A stretch of 64,000 nucleotides of DNA from Chara braunii (GCA_003427395.1 BFEA01000027.1:1901657-1965656), one strand, 5' to 3'. Shown: positions 1-12,480, counted from the stretch's first letter. Notes: generated from the sequence alone by a model not told the origin. A program made the numbers and translations.

Positions 1-2200
1 TAGCTCGCGCGGCATATCTCCCTACTAACATCCTGAACTTACTAACTTGTTGCTCAAACTAACTACACCAATCGATCCGCCCAGGGTCATAGCCCCGGAA
101 TTGACTCTCTCCCTACCTAATCCTGTTCTAAATCGCGTGAGCCATCCTTCTCCTGTTGCGCCTCACCCATCTCCCCGCTATCTTCAGTCTTCCAACGTGC
201 ATGCACCTAGCGCTGTAACCCATCCAAGTCCATGGACCCCGTTTTTTTTTTTTTTTTTTACCCCATTACCTCCGCGCACGTTTTTCTCCTACGAACTTCT
301 TATATACTAACCTTCCGCTAAATCTGACCCCATCAATGAATTTGCCCCGGGTCAAAACCCCGGGAGCGATTCTTTCCTCCTCCGTATCCGCCCGGAAAAC
401 GGGCGGGCTGCGCCCGTTTTCTCCCTGCCGCACTCAGTCGCTCCGCTCCGCTGCGTTTGCCACTTCCGTTGACAGGTGCGCCTGGCGCGGTATACCGCCG
501 TCCTCACCACCCCATCGCCCGCTGCCTGCTCCTCTAGCTCTCCGCTCTCCCACTATAATCTGCGTTGTCCCCGTCTGCACCTGGTGCAAATCACTGTCCG
601 GGTTCAGCCACTCTTATTCGTCACCCCGCCAATCCCGTCTTCCTCGCCATGCCTCCCCGTACCTGGCATCGTCAGCCCGCTTATCCTCTGTTGGTGTCAC
701 CGGCCCCGTCCGTCACTTCGCCATCCCTATTCGCGGATGGGCCCGGTCCTAACCCGCCCCCTCGTTCTTTCCTCACTACGGCTCCGTCGGCGCCTTAACA
801 CAGCGCCCCGCTCCGTCCCTACACTTACCTTACTCGCCTTAGCGCCTGTGCCCCCGCCGCCGTTGTTGCACAGCGCAGTCCGCTCAGCCTACTGCCTCCT
901 ACAATAACCGCCCTCCGACCGTCCGCAGGCTGTATACCGGCCTCGGCCCCCACAGTGTGCGCCTCTATCGAAAGTACCCGGCGCCCGATCCTGACCAAAT
1001 TCATTCTCCTCTTGTCCTCACCCTCGTTACTTTGTCCTTCCTATCGCCCCTCGTCCCTTTCGAACCCGCTGCCTCCACTGTAGCGCTCGGTCCACAGCCT
1101 CCTGCTGCTAACGCAGCTCCCCACAGCCTTAACGCTCCGAAGTGGACACCTTAACGCTGTCGAACGGTAGAGGCAGTAGACGGCGGTCTTAGGAAACGAG
1201 GTCCGATGATAGGATCAACCAACCTTGTAGTTTCCGCAGAACCTTCGGAAGGAACCCGCCACTAGACGGTTCGATTAGTCTTTTGCCCCTATATTCAAGC
1301 CCGACAAGATGATTTTGCACATTGGTATCGCTGCGAGCCTCCCCCTCGCTGGCTCGTCGCAGTCCCTGCTAACTCTCTATCTCACCCAGCCATACTATAC
1401 TTCTGCATACACCCGGCTNTGCGCCACGCCCGGGTTCACTTTGTTGGCTTTGCTCGTTGCCCCCCCCCTTTGCCCCGTAGCGGCCTGTTACGGTCAGCAC
1501 AACGTTCGATAGCACAACGGTCCGGCCTTGGCTCGCCCTCCTGTTCTTGCCAGCCCACCGACCTTGCCCTTTTGTCACTGCATGGCACATTACCAGTCCC
1601 GCGGGTCGGGCCTGCTGCCGCGCCCGTAAGCAAAACCGAGGGGGGGGTAGCCCTGACGGCCCTCAACCCTGTCGGTCCCTTCCGCGACGCTCCACTGCAG
1701 TTGCTCCGCCGACGCCTGCTGGCCTCGGTCCCCAAACCTTCGTAGCGTCAACCCAATGCCGTAACCTATAGGGCTAAGCCCAAGCCTGGGACTGAATCCC
1801 GCAGAATACCATATAGGCAGTGCGGCGCGATGCTTTGGGCCAACAAACCGGCTGCGCGGCTCCCAGTGCCCCCGTCGACTTGTTTATACCATGCCATAAT
1901 TGCCCCGCGCGCCATCCTACGACATCCTGCTCACCGCACAAAATCGCGCCCTTATTGCAGATGCCATCGCCGGGGTCGTTTCCCCGCACGCGCGCTCGCC
2001 TCTTTCAAGCGTACCAATCAACCGAAAATATCCCTGGTTCCTGCTTATATAAATAGATATTAATAATACCTTTAAACAAACAACCGATGATCAACAGCAG
2101 ATAGGAATCACGCGCGCCTTAAACCTGCGCGCCCACACACTCTCTACGCTAGTCAAGCATCCTGTTCAACGTAAATTACAGACGCAGCCGCGCCTAGCGC
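1..2200. other. pyrimidine-rich non-coding stretch upstream of gypsy remnant 1
   Basis: C/T-rich sequence with short open frames of biased composition and no recognisable domain. A poly-T tract lies at about 241-259. A TATA-like tatataaata lies near 2045, a few hundred bases before the gag zinc knuckle, so the stretch could be the 5' LTR and leader of the following retroelement. No matching second LTR copy was found in the window, so this is inference only. Confidence 0.3.
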
Positions 2201-2344
2201 GGTATACTTAAACTCTAGACCAAAACCATTTCCTGTCACTTGCAAAAACCAGGGCGGATACCCTTGTAAGGGTATTCGCACCGACAGCGCCCCATTGCCG
2301 TAAGAGCCGGACCAGGGGCGCCAGGAATCGCCCCCGCCCAGGCC

Positions 2345-3325
2345 ATGGGCGGAGCAGTGATAGATATGAGCGTTTGTTACACATGTCACCAGTCGGTCCA
2401 CATTGCCCGAGACTGTCCGCTCCGACCTACACAAACTCGAGTTGGGTCCGCCCCCGTGGTTGCTGCGCCCGTGGCCAAAGGGCCAGGGAGGGTGGGTACG
2501 ATGATAGAAGAAATGAAAGGAGCAGGGAGTGCGATAGCCACCACTAAAGAACCTGTGAAACTTATCCCGCTCGACCGATACGTGGCATTGGGTTACTCGG
2601 GATTGGGAATGATCGGAACCATCCGACCCGCTAATAAACAACGTGAGATAGCCGAATGGAAACCTTCTCCGAGAGAAATGGAGTCGGGCGGTCCTACCTT
2701 CGTTAGTGGAGAGATCGACGTATTGGACATCGTCCGAGCTCTCGATCACCGAATTCCTTTGCCTATCGAACACCTGTTGACCATATCGGAGCAAGCGAAT
2801 GAGCGCATGCTACAACATTGCAAAGCAAACAGAAAATGATTCTCTCTCGCCAAATCGGCGGCTCGGAAAGGAAAAGCCCTGACCCTCGAAGACGGGCCGG
2901 ACGTTCCTAGTGCTTCAGAACCAATACGGTTAGGGATACTCCAAAAAGATTATCATTTTTTGCGGATCAAAACCATTTCGTGGAAATCAGTGGAATGCGA
3001 TATCGAGGTATGGGGAACCCCCTACAGCGCTGTTATCGATTCGGGGGCCACGGTACAGGCTATTTAATTGAGAGTTGTTGAGCGGGCAGGAAGAAGGAAG
3101 GATCTGATCACCCTGATGGAAGGAGATCATCTCGTCTCAGCAGACGAAGAGAAAATCAAAGTGGTAGGAAAAATGACGAACGTCGCATTTCGATTAGGAA
3201 AAGTTAACGCACTAGGAGACGTTATAGTATTGGATTTGAACACCTATGATGTCCTTTTGGGATTACCAGCCCTTACAGCGTTGCAGGCCAACCTGGATTT
3301 CGATAGGCGATCCGTCATCCTTTGA
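2345..3325 (+). pseudogene. gag C-terminus with CCHC zinc knuckle and aspartic protease (gypsy remnant 1)
   Basis: One reading frame broken by in-frame stops near 2837 (TGA) and 3065 (TAA) and ended by TGA at 3323. The zinc knuckle CYTCHQSVHIARDC at 2375-2416 fits CX2CX4HX4C, the nucleic-acid-binding signature of Gag. The protease active-site motif DSGA is at 3038-3049 and is followed by a strand with LNTYDVLLGLPAL, which resembles the ILGxD/F region of retropepsins. The frame is probably open upstream to about 2220, apart from one TAA. The 164-residue stretch after the knuckle is charged and links Gag to the protease. No intact start is visible. Confidence 0.8.
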
Positions 3326-3996
3326 AACACGGGCGGAAAGCCATACGTTGTTCCGATGCGGCTGACTCTTCGGACCACGTCGTCCTCGACTCGGAAACGC
3401 CCGCGTGGAATCACAGGACCCCTCTGAGTGATCACCTGGAAGAAAACAATCTACGAATCGGATGAAAGAGGAAAGGCATTGAAACTAATGAGTGACTCTG
3501 ACAGTGGAGACGAGGCCGATCCTGTGATACACGAGATGGCTCAACAATTGATTCATTACCCCGTCTGACAGAAGACCACGAAAACGTTCGTCCTTACGGA
3601 GATAAATCTACAACGAACATGCGCGTTACTCTTAGGGGAACCACTCGTACAAATATCCCGGATGCTCGATTCTTCGGAACCCCCTCGAACCCTATACGAG
3701 GCCACTGCCCCACATTTTGTGATATTTCAGGGCTACCTCATTCCTTGTTGTCTTCCGGAAAGGAGGTGCGATTACTACGGCAGGGGGCCGAAGGCGAAGC
3801 TTCGTAACCCCCGGGACGTGATAACTCTACACTCTATGAGCTCAAAATCAAAATCGCCGAGAAACCAGTATGCTGGCAGGATATCAGCGATGGCGTGACC
3901 CCGGAAGAACACGCGGTCATCCGAGAGGAAGATGCTCAGATGGTCGCTACCGTGTTTTCCTGGCGGTAGGACAATTCCTTCATCTCTGCTCCCCCT

Positions 3997-5037
3997 GTGG
4001 AGAGCAGCCCCAGAGTAGGTACGAAGCACTTGACGGTTACCATACATGGACAACCCAACGAGCTACATGTGACTCAGTTTGTACCCAATGAAACTCATCG
4101 ATTGATTGGGAATATTCTGACCGAATACCAAGGGGCGATCAGTGTAACAGATACGGATATCGGACTGTCCTTAGTCATTCAACACGAAATCCAAACCGGA
4201 ATGCACCCGCCGATCAACTGTAAACCATACCGATATTCTCTCGCGGAACGAAAAGTGGCATTGCAAAGAATCAGAGAATTCGAGGCTAACGAATAGATCG
4301 AACCGGCAACCGGACCTTGGTCGTTTCCCGTGGTCTTAGTCCCGAAGAAAAATGGGTCGATTCGCATTTGGATTGATTATAGGAAGCTGAATGATATCAC
4401 GATTAAGGATGTGTACCCCCTTCCCCGGATTGATGATCTGTTGGATGCGATTGGATGTGCTAAGTATTTTAATGAGTTTGATATTCATCATGGATTTCAT
4501 CATATTCTGGTCAAGGAGGAGGATCAACCGAAAACGACCTTTGTGTTATTCGAGGGCACCTGGCAGTGGGTCCGTTGCCTAATGAGAATTTGTAATGCGA
4601 CAGCTACTTTTCAAAGAACGATAAACGTCACATTTTAAAATTTCGTCAACAAGATCAGGCTAACTTAGGGCATGGTTAATTTCTGCCTCATTGTGTATAT
4701 GGACGATATCCTAGTCTACTCGAAATCATTCCATGGACACGCACAACATATGAAATGGACACTTGGGGCGTTGCAGGATGCTGACTTCAAGATTGCGTTG
4801 GAGAAAAGTGAGTTTTTCCTTTCGGAAATCTCACTCCTGGGGTACGTGGTGACCCAGGGAGGCTTACGACCGAATTCGAGAAAGGTCGCAGCCATTCGGG
4901 ATGCCCCTCCACCGACGACTTTGACACAAGTCCGGGCCTTTTGGGGACTGGCCTCGTACTATCATCGATTTATCAAGGGTTTTGCAGCAATCGTCCGACC
5001 TCTAACGAACCTTCTACAAAAGGACCAACCAACATAA
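3997..5037 (+). pseudogene. reverse transcriptase (gypsy remnant 1)
   Basis: A single frame runs from about 3997 to 5037, interrupted by TAG at 4294, TAA at 4636 and TAG at 4666. Recognisable Ty3/gypsy RT blocks are FPVVLVPKKNGSIRIWIDYR (about 4324-4383), YPLPRIDDLLDAI, the FDIHHGFHHI block and the catalytic YMDD at 4696-4707. Downstream come LLGYVVTQGGLRPN and YYHRFIKGFAAIVRPLTNLL, the thumb and connection region. The palm aspartates of YMDD are present, but the three stops make this a pseudogene. RNase H does not follow. Confidence 0.88.
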
Positions 5038-5129
5038 AAATTGTGGCAGTTTTTGTGACAGGATTATCACATGTGGGCCCCATTTATAAACCGTTGGAAC
5101 TATGTTAATAAACTGCTTGGCGGGGGGGG

Positions 5130-5790
5130 TGTCATGTGGTCCACCAGAAGTGAAGGAATTCAATGCTGATCACAGATGTCGTAAATATAATATAGTGTGT
5201 CCAATTGTTGGTCCATTTGTTGAAAACTTGTTGAAAAGTTGTTGGAAATTTGTTGACTAATTGTTGAACATTGCACTTCTTGTTGGGGAAAAAAATCGAA
5301 GTTTAAGCTCGTGTCGCACATTTGTGTGGTTTCTTCCCATTTGAGTGTCTGTTTGTGTCTGTGGCTGATGAGAGTGTGATAAAACAACGCACAGGGTTGC
5401 CGCGTCGTCATTAAGGCAGGTCAAGGCACGTATGGTTTCATCACACTTATACGGAGTAATGATAGAAAACCGATATTGTCCTCATAGATCATGAGCTTGC
5501 CATCAGAGGGGAAGCTACATCGTAGTACAAGAATTACAAAACCTTGACCAACTTCTCCACCTTTTTCTCCTACTGCACGATACACTATGCTCTTTCACAT
5601 TTGTCAATCTTTGAGCCTTTTACTACTCCTGGCATGCAATACACACTGATGCCAAAATGAATATTTTGCCGATGATTGTTGAAAAACAAGTGGGGGGATG
5701 GAGAGAGAGAGAGAGAGGACATATAAGAACAAGAAGGGAAGAATGTGGCATGTGCGGTTTGTTTTTGGTGGAAATGGACCGAATTTATGA
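5130..5790 (+). other. putative 3' LTR start of gypsy remnant 1, then unassigned sequence
   Basis: A run of G (5122-5129) followed directly by tgtcatgtgg resembles a polypurine tract and an LTR beginning with TG. The LTR's far end was not located, and no 5' partner is visible. The rest of the stretch is AT-rich with no coding signal. A short GA run lies at about 5701-5716. Confidence 0.35.
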
Positions 5791-6500
5791 AGTGACACGC
5801 AGTAGCCAGCGTTTCCTTTTTTCTCTTCTAGCTTGCGATAATTCATTTTACGGATGGTTGCATACGGGAGCCTCAAGAATATGGTTCGTTGCCCGACTAC
5901 AAGCAGGGTACACTACAGTGTGACACAATTTCTCCAACATGTCAGTCCGAGAATAGAGTGACACGCAGTAGCCAACCTTTTTTTTTTCCTCTTCTGGCTT
6001 GCGGTAATTCATTCTACGGATGGACGCATGCGGGAGCCTCAATCATATGTTGAGCTGGACTGCTACAAGCAGGGTTCACTAGTGCATGACACAATTTCTC
6101 CAACATGTCAGTTCGAGAGAGAATGACACGCAGTAGCCAACTTTTATTTTTTCCTCTTCTGGGTTGCGGTAATTCATTTTGCGGATGGACGTATGCGGGA
6201 GCCTCAATCATATGCTGAGCTGCCCTGCTACAAGCAGGGTTCACTAGTGCGTGACACAATTTCTTCAACATGCCAGTCCGAGAGAGAGAGTGTCACGCAG
6301 TAACTAAACTTTTTTTTTTTCTCTTCTGGCTTGCGGTAATTCATTCTGCGGATGGACGCATGCGGGAGTCTCAATCATATTTTTTGCTACCCTGCTACAA
6401 GTAGGGTTCACTAGTGCGTGGCACAATTTCTCCAACATGTCAGTCCGAGAGAGAGAGTGGCACGCAATAGCCAACCTTGCACCGACGAGAGAGAGAAACA
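5791..6500. repeat. 166-bp tandem repeat (satellite-like), about 4.3 units
   Basis: The marker tgacacgcagtagccaacc, or a close variant, starts at about 5793, 5959, 6124, 6291 and 6458, giving steps of 165 to 167 bases. Each unit also carries a T-run with cctcttctggcttgcgg, a block around catgcgggagcctcaatca, and a GA-rich spacer before the next marker. Short minus-strand open frames repeat with it but change frame at each unit, so I do not call them genes. An inverted copy of the marker occurs at about 9343-9361. Confidence 0.85.
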
Positions 6501-6797
6501 CTTGCAGGTTGTGAGTGATGTTTGTCAACCAAATTTTTTCATGTTTTTGGTGCGCGTAGTTCTATTTACGGTGACTGCGGCAAGTCCCAAGTTGCAACGA
6601 TCCTTGTGTTTTCTTTGCCGAACTATTTTCCTGTGCAAAGTGTAAGGTCTTTATACATCATGGTGTTTTAGTCGCTCACTTTTGAATAAGACAATGATTT
6701 GTACACAATGGTTTGTACAATATTATATCATAAATAACACAACATATGTTGTACAATCATTGTTTGACTGTCGTACGTCACAGTCATTATCTCCGTT
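6501..6797. other. unassigned AT-rich spacer
   Basis: No coding or RNA signal recognised between the satellite and the microsatellite. Confidence 0.3.
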
Positions 6798-6992
<195 letters not shown>

Positions 6993-7336
6993 CCATCGAA
7001 CATGCAATGACAGTGACCTCCTGCAACTCTTGCTGACAGATTGCGGTGTGAAGCTTCTGATAGACACGAATGTGTTCCCCTCCCTCCCCCACCCACCGTT
7101 CAAGGCCTGACACACAAACTTTTTATATTCCTCTCCCCGTCTCTGCCTCTCTCACGGGGTGGCGCAATGAACTCCAAGTTGAAATCGTCATCTGTTAACG
7201 TTATGTTATTTGACCCACTCCTTTGGACAGAAGGCAGGCCAACTCGAAATAATGCAACGGCCTTCTCAAAAACAGGTGTAGCGCGGTCCAACTTGAAGAT
7301 CGAAAAGCTTATGACTGTGTCGTGGCTGCAGACAGA
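6993..7336. other. unassigned stretch 3' of the spliced gene
   Basis: No domain recognised. It follows the minus-strand stop at 7337 and may contain the 3' UTR of that gene. Confidence 0.3.
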
Positions 7337-8705
7337 TTAAGCGATGTCCTGCTTTATACATGTCAACTTTTGTATCTGGTCGGCCACTCTACTGGTCTTT
7401 GCTGTCCGCTCGAGTTCACATTTGAAAACCATTTCTGCAAACGTCAGTTGTTGCAATGCCACGCCAAGGTTTGTGTCATCCCTCCTCATCTGAAAAACCT
7501 TTGTGAGTGTCGTCTTGAACGCTGGTGCACCCCAAGGATCGTTGCCGCTCCGTCTCCATGTTTTGTCCTCCATCATCTCTGCTCGCATCTTGTTACGAGT
7601 AGGGAGCTGATGATCCATTTGTTGCGATCGTACAAGCAGAAGACCCTTTTCTGCTCAAAACCAATGCTTCAATTGCCATGTTATCTCTCCATGCACTGTT
7701 GTTATCATCCTGTTGCACTCCCCTATCACCACTCGAATCCCGCTCTCCGCTACGTGTGATCGCAGTCCTTCCTCCGCGTTCTTCCCTATTAGTTTTGCTG
7801 TTGTTTCTAGCGCCGTGAAAAATCCGTCCTCTGTTGGGTACAGTGTTGCATCCTTCGCAGCGAAAAACGCAAAGGTTTTTGCGACTGAATGAAACAGTCT
7901 GTCCTTCATTTTCTTCATGAACACGCAGTTTTGTTTGTCGTTTTTTTTCTCTCCTTCTCCGCTTGCGCATGTTTTTCTTTGCAAATTCGTGCCATCTGGT
8001 GGAAGAGACACATTAGAACGAAAAAATAATATTAAAAAACCGAAATATCACATTCACTTTAGTACCTGCAAAAATCGATAATTCAGTGATAAAAGTACAG
8101 CCAGTTCGGGACTACATGGATACGCCAACATATTTCGCCCTTATGACAGCGACTTCCTACAAGGGGAGCATCGCTAGCACACTCTGCTTACCTTCTTGAG
8201 TTCCGTTGTCCTTCCACACTAGTTGTCTGATATTCGAGGGCGTGTCGCATGCGCCTCCCTCCCTGTTGTGTTGACGTTCGCTTCTGCATCTCGTTCTTTC
8301 CGGAAATTGTAAAATATCTCTCTCATCCGCGCCCCTCTCATCTTCATCTGCCTCTTCTTCATCCTCATCTTGCCCTGTGCTGTCGCTGCTCCTCTCTTCC
8401 TCGCCATTGCCCTCGTCTGCATCATGAGAACCTCCACCGAAAGTTTCACTGTCACCTCCCTCGTCGCTCATTGCCTCATCTTCCTCTCCGTCCGTCTTTT
8501 CTGATATGAAATACTCATGTTCGTCTTCTGCTTCCTCTTGAACGGCGCTGTGCAAATCCTTCGAGCCTCTCAGATCGATCGTCTCCACGATTTTGTCGTT
8601 TTTGTATGTGATTCTCTTCTTCGTCCTGTGTTCTTGCTGTGGTGTTTTTTCTTCGTGCGACCTCTTCTCGGGCGCTCTCGGTGGACGGTTCTCGATGCCG
8701 CTGAC
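7337..8705 (-). CDS. spliced gene, acidic N-terminal region plus unrecognised conserved-looking C-terminal region; one in-frame stop
   Basis: Two exons can be joined with a consensus intron. Exon A (open from 8705 to 8192, start unknown) is rich in Lys/Arg (RTKKRITYKNDKIVETIDL) and then strongly acidic (DGEEDEAMSDEGG, DEDEEEADEDERG). It ends caagaag|gtaagc. Exon B (7995-7337) begins after ctcttccaccag. The join E-D-G-T-N-L-Q keeps frame across the 196-base intron (8191-7996). Exon B contains the segment YPTEDGFFTALETTAKLIG and ends KLTCIKQDIA before TAA. A TGA at 7657-7655, after ITWQLKHWF, breaks an otherwise continuous frame of about 220 codons, so this may be a recent pseudogene or contain an assembly error. 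The 5' end is unclear: the acidic frame has a stop at 8706-8708, and a separate frame starting with ATG at 8844 could be an upstream exon. I do not recognise the family. The disordered acidic N-terminus would suit a nuclear protein, but that is only a guess. Confidence 0.55.
8192..8705 (-). other. exon A of the spliced gene (acidic region), donor site at 8191
   Basis: The open frame runs into a perfect donor GTAAGC directly after CAAGAAG. The intron (8191-7996) ends in a pyrimidine-rich acceptor, tctcttccaccag, with a branch-like ttctaat upstream. Splicing keeps the frame, whereas read-through would stop soon after the donor. This is direct sequence support for a real intron. Confidence 0.6.
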
Positions 8706-9063
8706 TCAGTTCCTCTGCACAGGAGTTGCTGGGGGTGATTCGTTGCGTTCTTTCCGCATTGAAATCTCTCTCTGACGTGATGGAACATAAATAAGTGGTC
8801 CGTTTCTGCGGACGTGCGTCCGCTTTGTTTTCGATTTCTGACATCCGCTTCTGCGATGTTCTATCCTGTTTTTTTTCTTATCAGCCTTTCATTTCTTCCT
8901 CCCCTTATCATTCTTTTCTACAAGCTTCAGGGACCTGCACAGATCCTCATATTTTGGCATTGCAGCCATGACCCTTTTTTTCCCATATACATGAAATTGA
9001 ATACAGCAACAAGTGCGTCAGCTATGCCATGGGTCATTTCATACACCCCTGAACTGTAATGGC

Positions 9064-9068
<5 letters not shown>

Positions 9069-9142
<74 letters not shown>
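9069..9142. repeat. (AG)n microsatellite followed by A-rich tract
   Basis: 74 bases of AG dinucleotide, then A-rich sequence to about 9169. A further A-run lies at about 9292-9310. Confidence 0.95.
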
Positions 9143-9149
<7 letters not shown>

Positions 9150-10299
9150 AAAAAATAAAAAAAAAAAAATCATTGTCTTATCATTAATACTGCGATGTCA
9201 TTTAAGTCACCAACTTTTCTGCACATTCTTGTCGTCTATCTGTATTGTCAGACGACACGGATTCGCATAGTCATTAAAAGAAAAAAATATTAAAAAAAAA
9301 AAAAAAAAAACATTGGAAGATGTCCCCTGCTATCCTCGCAAGAAGGTTGGCTACTGCGTGTCAATCAACTGGTCAACCGACCGGTCTTTATGTTCAAATT
9401 GCACGCAGTAGTGAACTTTCCTTCGACACCTCTGATGACAATTCATGTCTTACGAAGTACTGCTCTGTCTTCTATTTATGAGGCCTCTTAACGTTTTCAC
9501 TATGTGTGGGGCCGCCGCTGTGCCGTGACCTTTTGGAACTGCAGCACAGCGCGCTAGCCGGTCCACCATAGACTAACGAAATTGGTGAACAGTTCTTTCG
9601 TTCACCTTTGCGCTATACATAGGTCATTAGGGGCAGGCCAGCCCTATCTGGGAGACGAAAACCAGACATCTATAAATAAATACCGGCGGGTTACCTTCTA
9701 TTGGTTGTGATCGTCGTCCTGTTTGCGACGTTAAATAATTAATGAGGACCTCGGGGGTCGTCCTTAAACTGCCTCTTGATTAGCCAATTGGTCGGTGTAA
9801 AGCTCGCTGCACGCGAGGGTAAATATGGTGCAAGGCTGGCCAACTCAACATTGACTTGGGGCACAGGGGTGGGCCGTGCACACCTTTAGACACCACCGCT
9901 ATCCGGATTGCTCAGGAACGCTGATGTCAAGTGACATCAAGAAGAACTGGGGGAGGGGTAGATTTCAGGTGATAAGTCCGGGAACAATTCCACTCTGCAA
10001 ACAACCACGCTAATGATGTTATTTTTATTTTGATTAGTTAGATGTTACTGCCATTAACACATCTGACAGATAGCATAGGTAGAACTATCTGCTTTTCCGT
10101 GTTTGCTCTCTGTTTGCGGACTAGTCAAATAAAATAGTTTCGTTTGCAGGAATCTGGACTTACCTGAGGGACCAAACCGTGTATCAACTGATAATGCCAC
10201 CGATTAATTATTTTTAATTATTTTCAATCGGTCTGACCACTATGCTGCGGTAGGCAACCGAGTGTGTCCCAGTGTAGACAGTGTACAATGGTGTAGCAT
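9143..10299. other. unassigned; possible 5' LTR/leader of the chromovirus
   Basis: No coding signal. The stretch precedes the gag start at 10300 and could include a 5' LTR. I found no matching 3' copy after 16606, so LTR boundaries are not assigned. At about 9343-9361, ggttggctactgcgtgtca is the reverse complement of the 166-bp satellite marker. Confidence 0.3.
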
Positions 10300-12480
10300 A
10301 TGAGCGACGGAGAGTATCCAGACGACCGGATTTTGCGTTCGTTAAGCCGCAGACTCCCGTTGGTCCAGGTAGCTTTAGGAGTTGAGGGGGACCGCCTCCT
10401 ATTCAGACAGGTTAGGGAAAGGCAGCGTCAGTAGAGGAGGGATAGGGACGCAAAGGCAAGCAGGGCTTTCGCAAGAGAGACATTTGTCCCAACGGCCGAA
10501 ACGGCCACTTCTTCACAACAGGGCTCTCAAGTGAGTAGTTCTTGGATGCAGCAGAGATCCCAGGCTAGTAGTCCAGGGACTGTTGGTTCAACAATCACAC
10601 AGACCTCGAGTCAGTCCGCTTGTGTGATGGCTAACCAGCAATTAGTGTTAACTCCTCAGGAGGTCCCCATTCAATGAGCCAACGCTCGCGAAGCATAGCT
10701 ACAGGAGGCATTTGATGAGATACAGGCAGAGAAGGAGAGAATGACTCGGATTAGATATAGAGTGAGGATGCAGTGGAGAGAAGCGAACATGTAGGAGTTA
10801 CAGGAGATGGATCTGACACATATGGATGATGATGTAAAGACCGTTAGGAGGGAACTGCTAGATGTGGTAGAGATGCAGGACTACCATACAAATCTTTAGC
10901 GGGACATTCAGAGAAGTCTGGTCGTGCTGGTCGGGCGGGCTCAGGTCTCACCTTTACCGTCCGGGCCAGGTGCCTGGCCTGTGGTACATCCTCCTCCCTT
11001 TGTCCCACCGGTAACCGGGGTAGTCCCATCTACACTTCCTCCGGTGTCGGTACAGACCACTTCCTATCTTGTTATGCCTTTGACAGGTGGGTTCTCAACA
11101 GGTCCTAGTGTATAGATTCCTGTTCAGACAATGTTCTCCCAACCTCCGCCGCAGACCGCTGTAACAGGGCATCCTGCCATCTCGCAACCAGCGTAGCTGT
11201 AGGCCAGCAGGTGTAGCAGCTTGCACCCAAGCCCTACAGCCTGGAGTTGCACAGGTCCCGAGACAAGGACAGTGGGTTCCGAAGGCTGCCATGACATCAC
11301 CCAAGCCCTTCTCACTGACATGTGATTAGAAGGGTGAGGACCTCGACACTTGGTTGTGGACGGTGCTAGTCTACGTGAAGTGCAAGTTAACCTTGCCTCA
11401 CGAGGAAGTGTTTGTGGCTGCCTCCTATCTTGAGGGGAGTGCAGCGAGGTGGTTAAGCGGGTACGTACAGTTATAGGGGTACGGTCATGACTTTCGTGCT
11501 TGGGCAGTCACCCAAAGATTGGATGATTTCATCAAGCTGGTGGAGGAAAGGTGGCATGACCCGCAAGAGGCTCAAACGGCCACTGGCGGGATATTGACCC
11601 CGAGCTCAAGGAAGTTTAGGTCAATAAGGGATGCCACAGACGCAGTAGAGCGTTTGATCTGTGTTCCTGGCGTACGCTACGACCCCCAGGTCTTACGCAC
11701 CACTTTCCTGAGGTGCCTCCCTACGGAGATCGGGAATCATTTTCTTTCCTCTTTGTCCGGACTCTAAAAGCCTGCGTTGCTCGCGTAAAACATAAATCTT
11801 GGGTTTATGAAAACGCGCGAAGCGATCACTTCGAAAAACAAGTGATGGAGTGTTGTTTTCTAGTGTCTTTCTTTTGATCACTTGGGATACACTCATTTCT
11901 CCCATTGAACGTGGTGGCAAGTCAGGCCATGGTCACAGTCCATAACTTCCCTTCGTTTAGCAAGAAGGGCCTAGATCTAGAAGCAAAGATCGGGCATGGA
12001 CACCAACCCACTACAGATGGTGGGAAGAAGACAATGCCTCCTAACTGGAAGGCCAAGGGGCAGATCATGTTCATCGACAACGATGGTACTACGATAGGAT
12101 TAGACGACGACTTCCAGGTGGGAGTAGGGTCAGAGTCGGGTAGTGCAGAAGCTTCAGGGGTGGGTCAGTCGCTGCCTCAGTACAAAAAGGTAAGGCGACC
12201 GGTAGACGTCATGAACGTTCCCGGTCAAAAAGTTAAGTAGACCCCAATGCTCCTCCATGGGAGAAAGCGGGGCTTACTGAGGACATGTGGAGAGATCAGT
12301 ACGCCCGAGCAGCTTGCATTCGCTGTGGCCAATATGGCTATACGCAGTTCAAGTGTCGGAACCGTAAGGTCACGGAAAAGATCCCGCCTACGATGGGACA
12401 GGTGCATACCTCCTCCACTTCCTACAATAGCAACTTTGCCAACACTTCTGGCAATGCTTCGGGAAACACGTCGGGCGAGT
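10300..12480 (+). pseudogene. Gag of the chromovirus
   Basis: ATG at 10300 opens MSDGEYPDDRILRSLSRRL, followed by a Gln/Ser-rich and then a Pro-rich region in the same frame with several TAG/TGA stops. The capsid-like core (about 11310-11767) includes DTWLWTVLVYVKCKL, AASYLEGSAARWLSGY and FIKLVEERWHDPQ, which resemble the retrotransposon gag family. The zinc knuckle (about 12321-12362) reads CIRCGQYGYTQFKC. The expected His is Tyr (CAT to TAT is one C-to-T change), so zinc binding is probably lost. There is a frame change between about 11767 and 12285. Confidence 0.8.

Larger units (their letters stand above)
2200..5129 (+). mobile_element. Ty3/gypsy retrotransposon remnant 1 (gag-PR-RT, internally deleted)
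   Basis: Order of domains on the plus strand is gag zinc knuckle, retropepsin-like protease and reverse transcriptase, which is the pol order of LTR retrotransposons. RT coding ends near 5037. Only about 80 bases later comes a run of G (5122-5129) followed by tgtcatgtgg, which looks like a polypurine tract and the start of a 3' LTR. RNase H and integrase are therefore missing, most simply by an internal deletion. Frames are broken by stops and by a frameshift between about 3325 and 3997, so the element cannot move by itself. Confidence 0.85.

Noticed and set aside
1-1155. Pyrimidine-rich open frames as a proline/serine-rich protein
   Set aside because: Overlapping frames in the same low-complexity sequence, no domain, no consistent codon pattern.
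5791-6500. CRISPR-like array
   Set aside because: Units are contiguous 166-bp tandem repeats without short repeats and unique spacers, in eukaryotic DNA.
5848-6528. Minus-strand frames with repeated MLEKLCHALVNPACS
   Set aside because: Unit length of 166 is not a multiple of three and frames break at each unit; they are satellite by-products.
8157-8509. Plus-strand frame 8249-8509
   Set aside because: Antisense of the acidic exon; the spliced minus-strand model explains the region.
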